Below are positions 1-5,825 of a DNA stretch of 8,531 nucleotides, in pieces. The notes beneath the pieces are model-generated. The model saw nothing but the letters and a program-made list of their open reading frames with translations, was not told the DNA's origin and searched no databases. Position 1 is the stretch's first letter. Each line of letters begins with the position of its first letter. Position numbers and translations under genes: made by a program. The DNA comes from an uncultured Desulfovibrionaceae bacterium. GTDB taxonomy: Bacteria > Desulfobacterota > Desulfovibrionia > Desulfovibrionales > Desulfovibrionaceae. The DNA is taken from positions 1 to 8,531 of the forward strand of contig CAMTOM010000049.1 in assembly GCA_947074125.1 (NCBI GenBank), read 5' to 3'.

Positions 1-360
1 CACCCCACCCCGCGCAGACCCCCAAATGCGAATCGCCCCAATACCAACATACACAGACCACATCCAAACAAACGACCCAACGGCGGCTTGAACAGCACAC
101 ATCAAACCACCCGTCCCAAGGGTGGTCTGAACAGACCTCACCAGAAAAACCGCCCTAATGGCGGCTTGAACAGACCCTCCCGCAACAATCGCCCCAATGG
201 CGGTCTGAACAGACCGAAAGGCAACCGTCCCGATGGTGGTTTCAATAGGCCACAGGGTAATCGCCCCAATGGCAGCTTCAACAGACCACAGGGCAACCGC
301 CCTAATGGGGGCATAAACAGACCTGGCAGGGAAAACAGCCCTCCACGTCATGAATCATAA
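1..360 (+). CDS. C-terminal part of an Asn/Pro/Gly/Arg-rich repeat protein (5' end outside window)
   Basis: The reading frame is open from base 1 to the TAA at 358-360, giving 119 residues, so the true start lies upstream. A TTG at 88 could be read as a start, but it sits in mid-repeat with no ribosome site, and the repeats continue upstream in the same frame. Nearly all of the visible protein is a tandem repeat of the form RPNGG(L/F)NRPxxN, followed by a short charged end (SPPRHES). It is hydrophilic, basic, lacks cysteine and has no membrane segment. Such composition suggests an unstructured or extended tail, as in some exported or nucleic-acid-binding proteins. I do not recognise the family, and the functional domain, if any, is outside the window. 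The next gene begins 16 bases later on the same strand, so the two are probably co-transcribed. Confidence 0.7.
   Translation, partial: HPTPRRPPNANRPNTNIHRPHPNKRPNGGLNSTHQTTRPKGGLNRPHQKNRPNGGLNRPSRNNRPNGGLNRPKGNRPDGGFNRPQGNRPNGSFNRPQGNRPNGGINRPGRENSPPRHES
34..336 (+). repeat. Eight tandem 36/39-bp coding repeats (RPNGGLNRPxxN)
   Basis: Units start at 34, 73, 112, 151, 190, 226, 262 and 298. They are 39, 39, 39, 39, 36, 36, 36 and 39 bp long, each encoding 12-13 residues. The first unit is the most degenerate (RPNTNIHRPHPNK) and the fourth to seventh are closest to consensus. The first Arg of each unit is always CGN. The second, where present, is always AGA or AGG, which shows that the units descend from one ancestral DNA unit. 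Most differences between neighbours are synonymous. Confidence 0.9.
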
Positions 361-376
361 CTCATTATAAGGATAT

Positions 377-1480
377 ATGGATCCATTAACACATGCGGCC
401 AGCGGGGCCATTGCCCTGCTGGCCTTTCCTTCCCGCCCACATACTCGCTGGGCAGTTATTTTGGCGGCTTTGGCAACAGCCTCCCCAGATGTGGACGTCT
501 TTTTCGGCACAGGCCCACTGAATTCCCTGCTTATGCACCGTGGCATCACACATGCTCTCGCGGCTGCTCCTCTTATAGGGCTACTGCTCGCCTTTCTTCT
601 CTATCCTCTCTGGCGCAAAACAATAGAAGAACGATGGAATTTCGGACAGGTCTGGCTTTTTTCCATTTTTCTTCTTCTGCTACACATCTGGCTTGACTGT
701 ACCACGACATACGGCACTCTGATCTTTTTGCCTTTTTCAGAATTGCGGGTGCGCTTTAATAGCAACTTTATTGTCGACCCGTTCATTCTTTTCCCTGCAC
801 TCGCTATCTGGCTGTGGACAATCACACGCAAGCTTCCCACACCAGAAATACCGACTTCCATGATGAAAGAGGAAGCATCCCCCCTGCAACGCCGTCTTGC
901 ACGCCCTGCAAAAATCTGTCTTGCGTGGATTTTTTGCTATCCTCTCGTCTGCCTTGGCATACAGCAATGGCATTACTGGCGCTTGCCAGATACCATCCGT
1001 ACGCCACAAGCCTATGTCCTGCCAGAAATTCTGGCTCCCTTTAACTGGCGAGTGCTGTATCACGATGCCTCCCAAGACCATATTGTTGCCTCAGGGCTTT
1101 CCTGGGACAATCAGCTCACAGGCACACGACTTTCACGTCCGGCAGCCGACCCACTGCTCATGCAGGAGCTTAATCTTTCTGACACAACCTGCCAGGCTTT
1201 CTTCCGCTTTTCCCTACTCCCTGTTCAGGAGACATTCATTTGGGAAAATGGCTTGGAATATCATTTCTATGATTTGCGCTTTGGCAGCAACCTCACACTT
1301 TTGCGAGATTTACGTCAGGCAAATGAACCCCCCTTCCAGTTATGGGTACGCCTTAACAAGACTGGGCATCTGGTAAGTGTGCGCCTTATTTTTTCCGCTG
1401 GCCTGAAAGACTCTGGCTGGCATCCCCCTAACCCGCCTCTCGTACCGTCTTTGCTCCATTGGCTTGTTGGGCGCCCATAA
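377..1480 (+). CDS. Membrane-bound metal-dependent hydrolase, YdjM/DUF457 family
   Basis: A 367-residue inner-membrane protein of the family often annotated as LexA-binding, inner membrane-associated putative hydrolase. The N-terminal half carries the family's His/Asp pattern: DPLTHAASG (His6), SPDVD (Asp38, Asp40), HRGITHA (His54, His59), HIWLD (His103, Asp107) and a later VDP (Asp134). These are presumed metal ligands. Hydrophobic segments lie at about residues 25-37, 60-77, 92-107, 130-149 and 178-195. The C-terminal 170 residues are soluble and include the PFNWRVLYHD and YDLRFG blocks that I associate with longer members. The ATG at 377 follows TAAGGA at 368-373, a somewhat short spacing. 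The substrate is unknown for the whole family. It sits 16 bases after the repeat-protein gene and converges with nagZ. Family assignment is firm; a hydrolase activity is only inferred from the motif. Confidence 0.85.
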   Translation: MDPLTHAASGAIALLAFPSRPHTRWAVILAALATASPDVDVFFGTGPLNSLLMHRGITHALAAAPLIGLLLAFLLYPLWRKTIEERWNFGQVWLFSIFLLLLHIWLDCTTTYGTLIFLPFSELRVRFNSNFIVDPFILFPALAIWLWTITRKLPTPEIPTSMMKEEASPLQRRLARPAKICLAWIFCYPLVCLGIQQWHYWRLPDTIRTPQAYVLPEILAPFNWRVLYHDASQDHIVASGLSWDNQLTGTRLSRPAADPLLMQELNLSDTTCQAFFRFSLLPVQETFIWENGLEYHFYDLRFGSNLTLLRDLRQANEPPFQLWVRLNKTGHLVSVRLIFSAGLKDSGWHPPNPPLVPSLLHWLVGRP

Positions 1481-1544
1481 TACGCGACTACACACATTGC
1501 CATTATTCCAGCAGAATATCAGCGATAAGGATCCTGTTGATTCG

Positions 1545-2702
1545 TTATCTTTTTGCAGAAAAATAGCTCTCCTTCATTCGCTCAATACGCTCCCATGACT
1601 GCCGGATACGCGACTCTGGAATCTGACCAGAGCGCACAAGCTCCAGAATCGTTTGGTGTGCTTTTTGGGGCAAAAGAGGATCATAGGTAAGGTTATTGCC
1701 AAAAATCAGAATATCCACACCCGCCAATAATGAAAGACGGATACTTTCCTCCATTGAATAATCTGCCGCAATCGCCTTCATTTGCAGATCATCACTCATA
1801 ATAACCCCCTGCCACCCCAGCTCGTTACGTAACAGCCCTGTAACAACTGCGGGCGACAATGAAGCGGGCAACTGCGCATCAAGCTGTTTGAGAAAAACAT
1901 GGGAACTAAGCACAGCACCAGAAAATTTCTCCGCAAACAGCGCTCGATACGGTGCCAGTTCTTTTTTTGACTTCCAACTCTCTGAAACATCCGCAAATCC
2001 GAGATGCGTATCCACTCGCGCACTGCCATGCCCTGGGAAATGCTTGATTACAGGTATCACCCCCGCTTTCTCCAAAGCCTGTATAAACACTCGCGCACAA
2101 TGCGTCACCAGTTCAGGATCGCTCCCATAGCTACGCCCCAAAGCCCCAATTACCGGACTTTGCGGAAAAATATTCACATCCACCCCAGGGGCAATATCCA
2201 TATTGATACCCACGTCAGCAAGCTCTTCTCCCAGTTGTGTAGCTACACGAGAGATCTTTTCTGCCCCCTTTTCGGCATCACGCTGCATCTCCTGCCCCAA
2301 GGCCTCCTGTGATGGCAATACCGTAAAACCGTGCTGCGCTTTCAGACGCTGTACCCGCCCCCCTTCCTGATCCACGGCAACAATGAGACGGCGTTTACCT
2401 GCCGCCTTATGCAATGATTCAAGCAGTTTTTGAAGCTGCTGCTTGTTAACAACATTTCTCTGGGGAGAGCCCAATGCAACATCATAGTCAAACAGTATGA
2501 CACTGCCAATATGCCCCTTGGCAAGCAATGTCTGAATATCTTTCGTCTCTTCTGGTGTTGCTCCTCTGAAGCCTACCATCAGCATCGCGCCTGCCATCTC
2601 TTCCAGCGAAGGCTCCTGAGCAATCACCTGAGAAGAATACATCGAGAGACTGAATATCCCCGCTGCTATCATACACATCACTCTACGACAAAAATCTTTC
2701 AT
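1545..2702 (-). CDS. nagZ: Exported NagZ-like beta-N-acetylhexosaminidase (GH3)
   Basis: A glycoside hydrolase family 3 enzyme, which removes terminal beta-N-acetylglucosamine from muropeptides or other glycans. From the chosen start it is 385 residues. The NagZ-specific loop KHFPGHG...DTH (residues 220-233) supplies the Asp231/His233 acid-base pair. SDDLQM (303-308) supplies the aspartate nucleophile, and VDQEGGRVQR (110-119) and LGRSYGSDPE lie in the substrate barrel. I chose the ATG at 2702, with GGGG four bases upstream, over the in-frame ATG at 2759. From 2702 the protein opens with a good Sec signal: basic KDFCRR, a hydrophobic stretch to about residue 24, and VIA|Q as a likely cleavage site after residue 28. 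There is no lipobox. E. coli NagZ is cytosolic, so export implies a periplasmic or extracellular role. It converges with the upstream hydrolase gene and diverges from moaC. No convincing terminator lies at 1481-1544. Confidence 0.92.
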   Translation of the reverse strand: MKDFCRRVMCMIAAGIFSLSMYSSQVIAQEPSLEEMAGAMLMVGFRGATPEETKDIQTLLAKGHIGSVILFDYDVALGSPQRNVVNKQQLQKLLESLHKAAGKRRLIVAVDQEGGRVQRLKAQHGFTVLPSQEALGQEMQRDAEKGAEKISRVATQLGEELADVGINMDIAPGVDVNIFPQSPVIGALGRSYGSDPELVTHCARVFIQALEKAGVIPVIKHFPGHGSARVDTHLGFADVSESWKSKKELAPYRALFAEKFSGAVLSSHVFLKQLDAQLPASLSPAVVTGLLRNELGWQGVIMSDDLQMKAIAADYSMEESIRLSLLAGVDILIFGNNLTYDPLLPQKAHQTILELVRSGQIPESRIRQSWERIERMKESYFSAKR

Positions 2703-2710
2703 AATACCCC

Positions 2711-2728
2711 ACAATACATCGTTATTGT
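2711..2728. promoter_or_regulatory. Inverted repeat ACAATA-N6-TATTGT just upstream of nagZ
   Basis: A perfect 6-bp dyad with a 6-base spacer lies 8 to 26 bases upstream of the chosen nagZ ATG. On the minus strand its edge overlaps TACAAT (2729-2724), a five-of-six match to a -10 box, but I see no good -35 partner. It could be an operator, a small leader hairpin or chance. Confidence 0.25.
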
Positions 2729-2793
2729 ACAAAATCACCTTAACACAATGGATAACCATCCCCCTCTTAAATCTTCATAAGCTGCAAGGAAAG

Positions 2794-2822
2794 AGTATCC
2801 CCGATACTTGCCTCAAGGCAAG
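2794..2822 (+). promoter_or_regulatory. Two overlapping hairpins in the moaC leader
   Basis: AGTATC-CCC-GATACT (2794-2808) and CTTGCC-TCAA-GGCAAG (2807-2822) are each perfect 6-bp inverted repeats. They share two bases, so both cannot form fully at once. The second ends 11 bases before the moaC ribosome site. The arrangement resembles a small leader switch, but the stems are short and no known riboswitch class is recognised by eye. Confidence 0.3.
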
Positions 2823-2833
2823 GGCTGCGCTAT

Positions 2834-2838
2834 AGAGG
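2834..2838 (+). promoter_or_regulatory. Ribosome binding site that fixes the moaC start
   Basis: AGAGG lies five bases before the ATG at 2844. The in-frame TTG at 2808 lies inside the leader hairpins and has no comparable site, and starting there would add 12 residues not found in typical MoaC. Confidence 0.7.
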
Positions 2839-2843
2839 CAGGC

Positions 2844-3329
2844 ATGAACACATTCTCGCATATGGACACTACAGGAAACGTCAAGATGGTTGATGTGGGA
2901 AACAAGCTTCCCACAGAACGCATTGCTATCGTTGAAGCCTTTGTGGATGTTAGCGCCCACACTCTACAATTGCTACAAAATGCCGCTCTCCCCAAGGGAG
3001 ATGTTTTGGTAACGGCAAAAATTGCAGGCATTATGGCTGCCAAGCGCACCGCAGATATTATTCCCATGTGCCATCCACTTTCGCTTTCCTATGTGGACAT
3101 TCGCTTTGAGATACTGGAAAATCCTCCCTCATTGCGAATCGAAGCTGAAGCCCGCACTCATGGCCCTACTGGCGTTGAAATGGAAGCACTTATTGCCGCC
3201 CAAACCACAGCGGCTACCATTTATGATATGTGCAAAGCCGTTCAAAAAGATATTGTTATCCGGCACGTACGCCTGCTGTATAAGTCTGGCGGCAAGAGTG
3301 GAACGTTCCAGGCAGGAGAATCTCTCTGA
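2844..3329 (+). CDS. moaC: Cyclic pyranopterin monophosphate synthase MoaC
   Basis: MoaC performs the second step of molybdenum cofactor synthesis. It converts the MoaA product, 3',8-cyclo-7,8-dihydro-GTP, to cyclic pyranopterin monophosphate in the cytosol. From the ATG at 2844 the protein is 161 residues, the same length as E. coli MoaC, and the known active-site residues fall at the same numbers: Lys51 in PKGDV, His77 in PMCHPL, Asp128 and Lys131 in YDMCKAVQKD. Family blocks MVDVGNK, IAGIMAAKRT, TGVEMEAL and KSGGKSG are all present, so the gene looks intact and functional. Its TGA overlaps the lgt ATG by one base, which implies one transcript and probable translational coupling, although the pathways are unrelated. 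No other molybdopterin gene lies in the window. Confidence 0.97.
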   Translation: MNTFSHMDTTGNVKMVDVGNKLPTERIAIVEAFVDVSAHTLQLLQNAALPKGDVLVTAKIAGIMAAKRTADIIPMCHPLSLSYVDIRFEILENPPSLRIEAEARTHGPTGVEMEALIAAQTTAATIYDMCKAVQKDIVIRHVRLLYKSGGKSGTFQAGESL

Positions 3330-4171
3330 TGCTTTACGCACCACAATTTGACCCTACAGCTCTCCAAATCGGCAGTTTTTCCCTGCGCTGGTATGGTATT
3401 ATGTACCTGCTGGGTTTTTTATCCGGTTATCTGCTGGGACGCTATAGAGCAAGCCTGCCTGGTTCTACCTGGAGCAAAGAAGATGTTGACGAGCTGCTCA
3501 CCAGCGTTATGATCGGCATCATTTTCGGTGGGCGCATTGGCTATGTTCTGTTCTATGATCTTGGCTTTTACCTGAGCAACCCACTGGAAATACTGTATAT
3601 ATGGAATGGAGGCATGTCCTTCCACGGAGGCCTTCTTGGTGTTGTTGCGGCTTTCTGGTGGTTTTCACGCAAGCGAAAAAAAACCTTCCTCAATGTCGCC
3701 GACTTTGCCGCTCCCATGGTGCCTCCTGGTATTTTTTTCGGACGCATTGGCAATTTTATTAATGGAGAACTCTGGGGCAAGCCAGCGGATCTTCCCTGGG
3801 CAATGATATACCCTCCTGAAGGGCCTGAGCCACGCCATCCTTCGCAACTCTATGAAGCCTGCTTTGAAGGACTCGTGCTTTTTGTCCTGCTTTGGATTTT
3901 CTCCCGCAAAAAACGTCCTGATGGCGCTGTTGCTGGATTTTTTGCAGTAGGATACGGAATATTCCGCTTTCTTGTCGAATTTGTCCGCACCCCTGATGCG
4001 CATATTGGCTATCTGGCTTTTGGCTGGCTTACCATGGGTCAAGTTCTCTGTATGCCACTGATTATTATCGGACTTTGCCTTCTCCTGTACAAGGGGTGGC
4101 GCCCATTACCAGAGCAGGAGATTGCCACAGGTAAGCCCTCAACCCCAGCACAAAAAAAGCGTAAAAAATAA
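3329..4171 (+). CDS. lgt: Phosphatidylglycerol-prolipoprotein diacylglyceryl transferase Lgt
   Basis: Lgt moves the diacylglyceryl group of phosphatidylglycerol onto the lipobox cysteine of prolipoproteins in the inner membrane, the first step of lipoprotein maturation. The 280-residue protein has the usual length and several membrane segments (about 18-37, 57-77, 98-112, 181-191, 201-217, 234-254). The Lgt signature GRIGNFINGELWG spans 138-150 and includes the essential Arg139. MSFHGG (His99), HPSQLYEA (170-177) and EFVR (Arg220) correspond to other conserved family sites. The C-terminus is lysine-rich (QKKRKK), as expected for a cytosolic tail. The start is fixed by AGGAGA at 3314-3319 inside moaC and the TGATG overlap. 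PgpA, encoded about 500 bases downstream on the other strand, makes the lipid donor. No terminator is visible before infA. Confidence 0.97.
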   Translation: MLYAPQFDPTALQIGSFSLRWYGIMYLLGFLSGYLLGRYRASLPGSTWSKEDVDELLTSVMIGIIFGGRIGYVLFYDLGFYLSNPLEILYIWNGGMSFHGGLLGVVAAFWWFSRKRKKTFLNVADFAAPMVPPGIFFGRIGNFINGELWGKPADLPWAMIYPPEGPEPRHPSQLYEACFEGLVLFVLLWIFSRKKRPDGAVAGFFAVGYGIFRFLVEFVRTPDAHIGYLAFGWLTMGQVLCMPLIIIGLCLLLYKGWRPLPEQEIATGKPSTPAQKKRKK

Positions 4172-4284
4172 GCTTATCATCGTATCATAAAGGGATTCCG
4201 GTTGACAGCTCTTCTCTTTTTTGTGAAGCTAGCTTCCTCTGTTTGGAGAGAACTGTCTCAACAAAAGAGAATATACAATATTTC

Positions 4285-4290
4285 AGGAGG
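4285..4290 (+). promoter_or_regulatory. Strong ribosome binding site of infA
   Basis: AGGAGG, a full match to the Shine-Dalgarno core, stands four bases before the ATG at 4295. It rules out the longer in-frame TTG start at 4202, which would add 31 residues foreign to IF-1. Strength suits a highly translated factor. Confidence 0.85.
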
Positions 4291-4294
4291 TTCC

Positions 4295-4513
4295 ATGGCA
4301 AAAGAAGGCGCCATAGAAGTAGACGGAGTGGTACAGGAAGCCCTGCCTAACGCCATGTTTCTGGTAGAACTCACAAACGGTCATAAAATTCTGGCTCATA
4401 TTTCCGGCAAGATGCGCAAGTTTTATATCCGCATCCTCCCTGGCGATCGAGTAAAGGTGGAACTTTCCCCTTATGATCTGACACGTGGGCGTATCACATA
4501 CCGCATGAAATAG
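4295..4513 (+). CDS. infA: Translation initiation factor IF-1
   Basis: A 72-residue protein, exactly the usual IF-1 length, with a single S1/OB-fold domain. IF-1 binds the A site of the 30S subunit and works with IF-2 and IF-3 in start-codon selection. Recognisable blocks are MAKEGAIEVDG at the start, LPNAMFLVEL, the highly conserved AHISGKMRKFYIRILPGD (residues 36-53) and ELSPYDLTRGRITYR at the end. It lies 123 bases after lgt on the same strand. A TTGACA at 4202-4207 could be a -35 box, but I find no matching -10, so it may be read through from moaC-lgt or have a promoter I cannot define. Two hairpin terminators follow the gene. Confidence 0.97.
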   Translation: MAKEGAIEVDGVVQEALPNAMFLVELTNGHKILAHISGKMRKFYIRILPGDRVKVELSPYDLTRGRITYRMK

Positions 4514-4550
4514 TCATCCTTCTTTTGTTCCAGAAAGATGCTCTCCACAA

Positions 4551-4583
4551 CCTCCCCGATAGTTACGGGAGGATTTTTGTTTT
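4551..4583 (+). terminator. Rho-independent terminator of infA
   Basis: CCTCCC (4551-4556) pairs with GGGAGG (4567-4572) around a 10-base loop and is followed by ATTTTTGTTTT. It begins 38 bases after the infA stop and closes the moaC-lgt-infA transcript. Confidence 0.8.
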
Positions 4584-4617
4584 GAAAAGCTTTTAGACAC
4601 ACATATTTTTGCATTTT

Positions 4618-4652
4618 AAAAGGCGTACAAAACCACTTTGTACGCCTTTTTT
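4618..4652 (+). terminator. Second terminator hairpin between convergent infA and pgpA
   Basis: A perfect 14-bp stem: AAAAGGCGTACAAA (4618-4631), loop ACCAC, TTTGTACGCCTTTT (4637-4650). The + strand side runs into six T's. On the minus strand the T run is only four, but the hairpin lies 21 bases past the pgpA stop, so it may serve both directions. Confidence 0.8.
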
Positions 4653-4672
4653 CTTGCTCTTTTTCTCAGATA

Positions 4673-5146
4673 TTACAGCAAATGCAAAAATGTCAGAATC
4701 CACAAGCAGGCACACGCCAATACCCCTGCCAGCAAGTCGTCCAGCATAACCCCCCATCCGCCAGGCAACCAGTCTTCAGAGGCACGTACAGGCCAGGGCT
4801 TTACAATATCAAACAGGCGGAAAAAGAGAAATGCCGCCACGAGCATGGCCAGCGTCGGCTCAGGAAAAATCAACAGACTGCACCACATGCCAAGCAGTTC
4901 ATCAACAACAACCTCACCAGGATCTTTCTGACCAAGAATTTGCTCTGCCCGTGTCGCTGCTCGTGAACCAAGTACAAAGATGGCAAACAGAACAAGACAG
5001 CGCAGCGGCAAACTCAAAGGCAAGAAAAACATTGGTGCCAGCACCACAGCAAGCAGGGATGCCCACGTTCCTGGAGCCTTGGGCGCAAGACCGACAACCC
5101 CCAAACGACAGACTCCGAGAATAAAACGATCACTGAAAAACTGCAT
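4673..5146 (-). CDS. pgpA: Phosphatidylglycerophosphatase A
   Basis: PgpA removes the phosphate of phosphatidylglycerophosphate to give phosphatidylglycerol in the inner membrane. The 157-residue protein shows the four family blocks in order: GLAPKAPGTWASL (19-31), KDPGEVVVDELLG (74-86, acidic residues for metal), FRLFDIVKPWP (109-119) and GVMLDDLLAG (132-141). Membrane segments lie at about 29-46, 48-61, 86-107 and 133-154. The ATG at 5146 is chosen because GAGGT stands four bases upstream. An in-frame TTG at 5176 would add ten polar residues before the usual N-terminus. E. coli PgpA is slightly longer. It converges with infA, with a hairpin terminator between them. Its product is the lipid used by Lgt, encoded nearby, but the two are not in one operon. 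Confidence 0.95.
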   Translation of the reverse strand: MQFFSDRFILGVCRLGVVGLAPKAPGTWASLLAVVLAPMFFLPLSLPLRCLVLFAIFVLGSRAATRAEQILGQKDPGEVVVDELLGMWCSLLIFPEPTLAMLVAAFLFFRLFDIVKPWPVRASEDWLPGGWGVMLDDLLAGVLACACLWILTFLHLL

Positions 5147-5150
5147 AGTC

Positions 5151-5155
5151 ACCTC
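5151..5155 (-). promoter_or_regulatory. Ribosome binding site that fixes the pgpA start
   Basis: On the minus strand GAGGT (within TGAGGTGA) stands four bases before the ATG at 5146, and no such site precedes the TTG at 5176. Confidence 0.65.
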
Positions 5156-5226
5156 ATTACTTTTCCCAAAAATCAATTACAAAAGAATATTTCCTCAAAA
5201 ACTTTTCGCAGTCATGCGTTACGGTA

Positions 5227-5538
5227 TCATGGCGAAAAACAACACCATACACAAAAGGTGTGCGTATCTTCCCATAAGATAAATCCTGAAAGAATATCAC
5301 ACAAGCCCTTCAAAGGCTTAATGCCCAACGAGACAGAGCTTTCACGGTAACGCAGCCAGGAAAAAGAGGCAAGCGGGATCTTTTTTCTAAAGATGCTCTC
5401 AGGCAGCATACGAGACTTTGAAAATACCTCTTCCAGGCGCGTATCATATTTGTTTTCTCTCAGCTTGTGCCACATCAATGTTGACAAAAGCAGCAGACTA
5501 TGCTGAAAAACCATTGTTCCAAGCGTTGATCCTGTCAT
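5227..5538 (-). CDS. Doubtful hypothetical ORF, 103 codons, between tRNA-Leu and pgpA
   Basis: The 429 bases between pgpA and the tRNA (5147-5575) hold no gene I recognise. The only sizeable ORF is this one on the minus strand. The open frame continues upstream into the tRNA gene (to a start at 5628), so an internal start is needed. ATG at 5538 has only GCGAG upstream, and ATG at 5514 has GGA at a workable distance. The predicted peptide has a hydrophobic N-terminus, a charged middle (KLRENKYDTRLEEVF) and a C-terminus with four Cys and several aromatic residues. Codons such as CTG, GAA, GGC and CGT are used much as in neighbouring genes, which is mild support. There is no signal peptide with a clear cleavage site and no known motif. 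It could be a small orphan gene, a decayed remnant, or chance. Confidence 0.3.
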   Translation of the reverse strand: MTGSTLGTMVFQHSLLLLSTLMWHKLRENKYDTRLEEVFSKSRMLPESIFRKKIPLASFSWLRYRESSVSLGIKPLKGLCDILSGFILWEDTHTFCVWCCFSP

Positions 5539-5575
5539 CACTCGCTTGTGTGTTTTGCGCACACCCTTCTTTATT

Positions 5576-5662
5576 GCCCGGATGGTGGAATTGGTAGACA
5601 CAAGGGACTTAAAATCCCTCGGCCGCAAGGCTGTGCCGGTTCAAGCCCGGCTCCGGGTACCA
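5576..5662 (+). tRNA. tRNA-Leu, anticodon UAA
   Basis: An 87-base class II tRNA with encoded CCA. The acceptor GCCCGGA (5576-5582) pairs with TCCGGGT (5652-5658), followed by A and CCA. The anticodon stem AGGGA (5603-5607) pairs with TCCCT (5615-5619) around loop CTTAAAA, with TAA at 5610-5612 as anticodon. The long variable arm has GGCC-GCAA-GGCT, as expected for leucine. The T stem GCCGG/CCGGC (5635-5651) encloses TTCAAGC. It reads UUA and UUG codons. I could not define a promoter upstream, and there is no T-rich terminator before the next gene. Confidence 0.97.
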
Positions 5663-5815
5663 TACGACTCTCTCCCAAAACTATCTCACAACACAAAAAA
5701 ACATCACCCCTAACACACACACGACGTGCTCGTGTACCTCTTGTGGTGTCTCTCTTGCATTGGTACTTTCCCATAAGACTTTTTTTGTCTATGCTCTCCA
5801 TGACAGTTACCATAT

Positions 5816-5819
5816 GGAG
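5816..5819 (+). promoter_or_regulatory. Ribosome binding site that fixes the start of the GNAT/TraB gene
   Basis: GGAG lies six bases before the ATG at 5826. The in-frame TTG at 5760 and ATG at 5814 have no comparable site, and the peptide they would add shows no domain features. Confidence 0.6.
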
Positions 5820-5825
5820 CACAAT

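Noticed and set aside
34..336. CRISPR array
   Set aside because: The repeats are contiguous, vary in sequence, keep one reading frame and have no spacers.
1504..1554. Terminator between the hydrolase gene and nagZ
   Set aside because: GATAA/TTATC before TTTTT has only five pairs around a 16-base loop, and TATTC/GAATA has no T run. Neither is convincing.
2640..2702. Twin-arginine or lipoprotein signal in NagZ
   Set aside because: The RR pair is followed by VMCM rather than an xFLK-type motif, and no cysteine sits in a lipobox context.
4202..4230. TTGACA as the -35 box of an infA promoter
   Set aside because: At 16-18 bases downstream there is only GAAGCT-like sequence, with no acceptable -10 box.
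4274..4279. TACAAT as a -10 box for infA
   Set aside because: Transcription would start within the ribosome binding site, and no -35 box is present.
4202..4294. 31-residue N-terminal extension of IF-1 from a TTG at 4202
   Set aside because: The extension is not part of known IF-1, and a perfect AGGAGG directly precedes the ATG at 4295.
4638..5282. Overlapping plus-strand ORFs of 94-100 codons in the pgpA region
   Set aside because: They are antisense to pgpA, which has all its family motifs, and their peptides show no domain character.
5481..5504. tRNA-Leu promoter with TTGACA and TATGCT
   Set aside because: The spacing is 12 bases, far too short, and the site lies about 70 bases upstream of the tRNA.
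5719..5735. Terminator after tRNA-Leu (ACACGA-CGTGC-TCGTGT)
   Set aside because: The stem is only six pairs and no T run follows.
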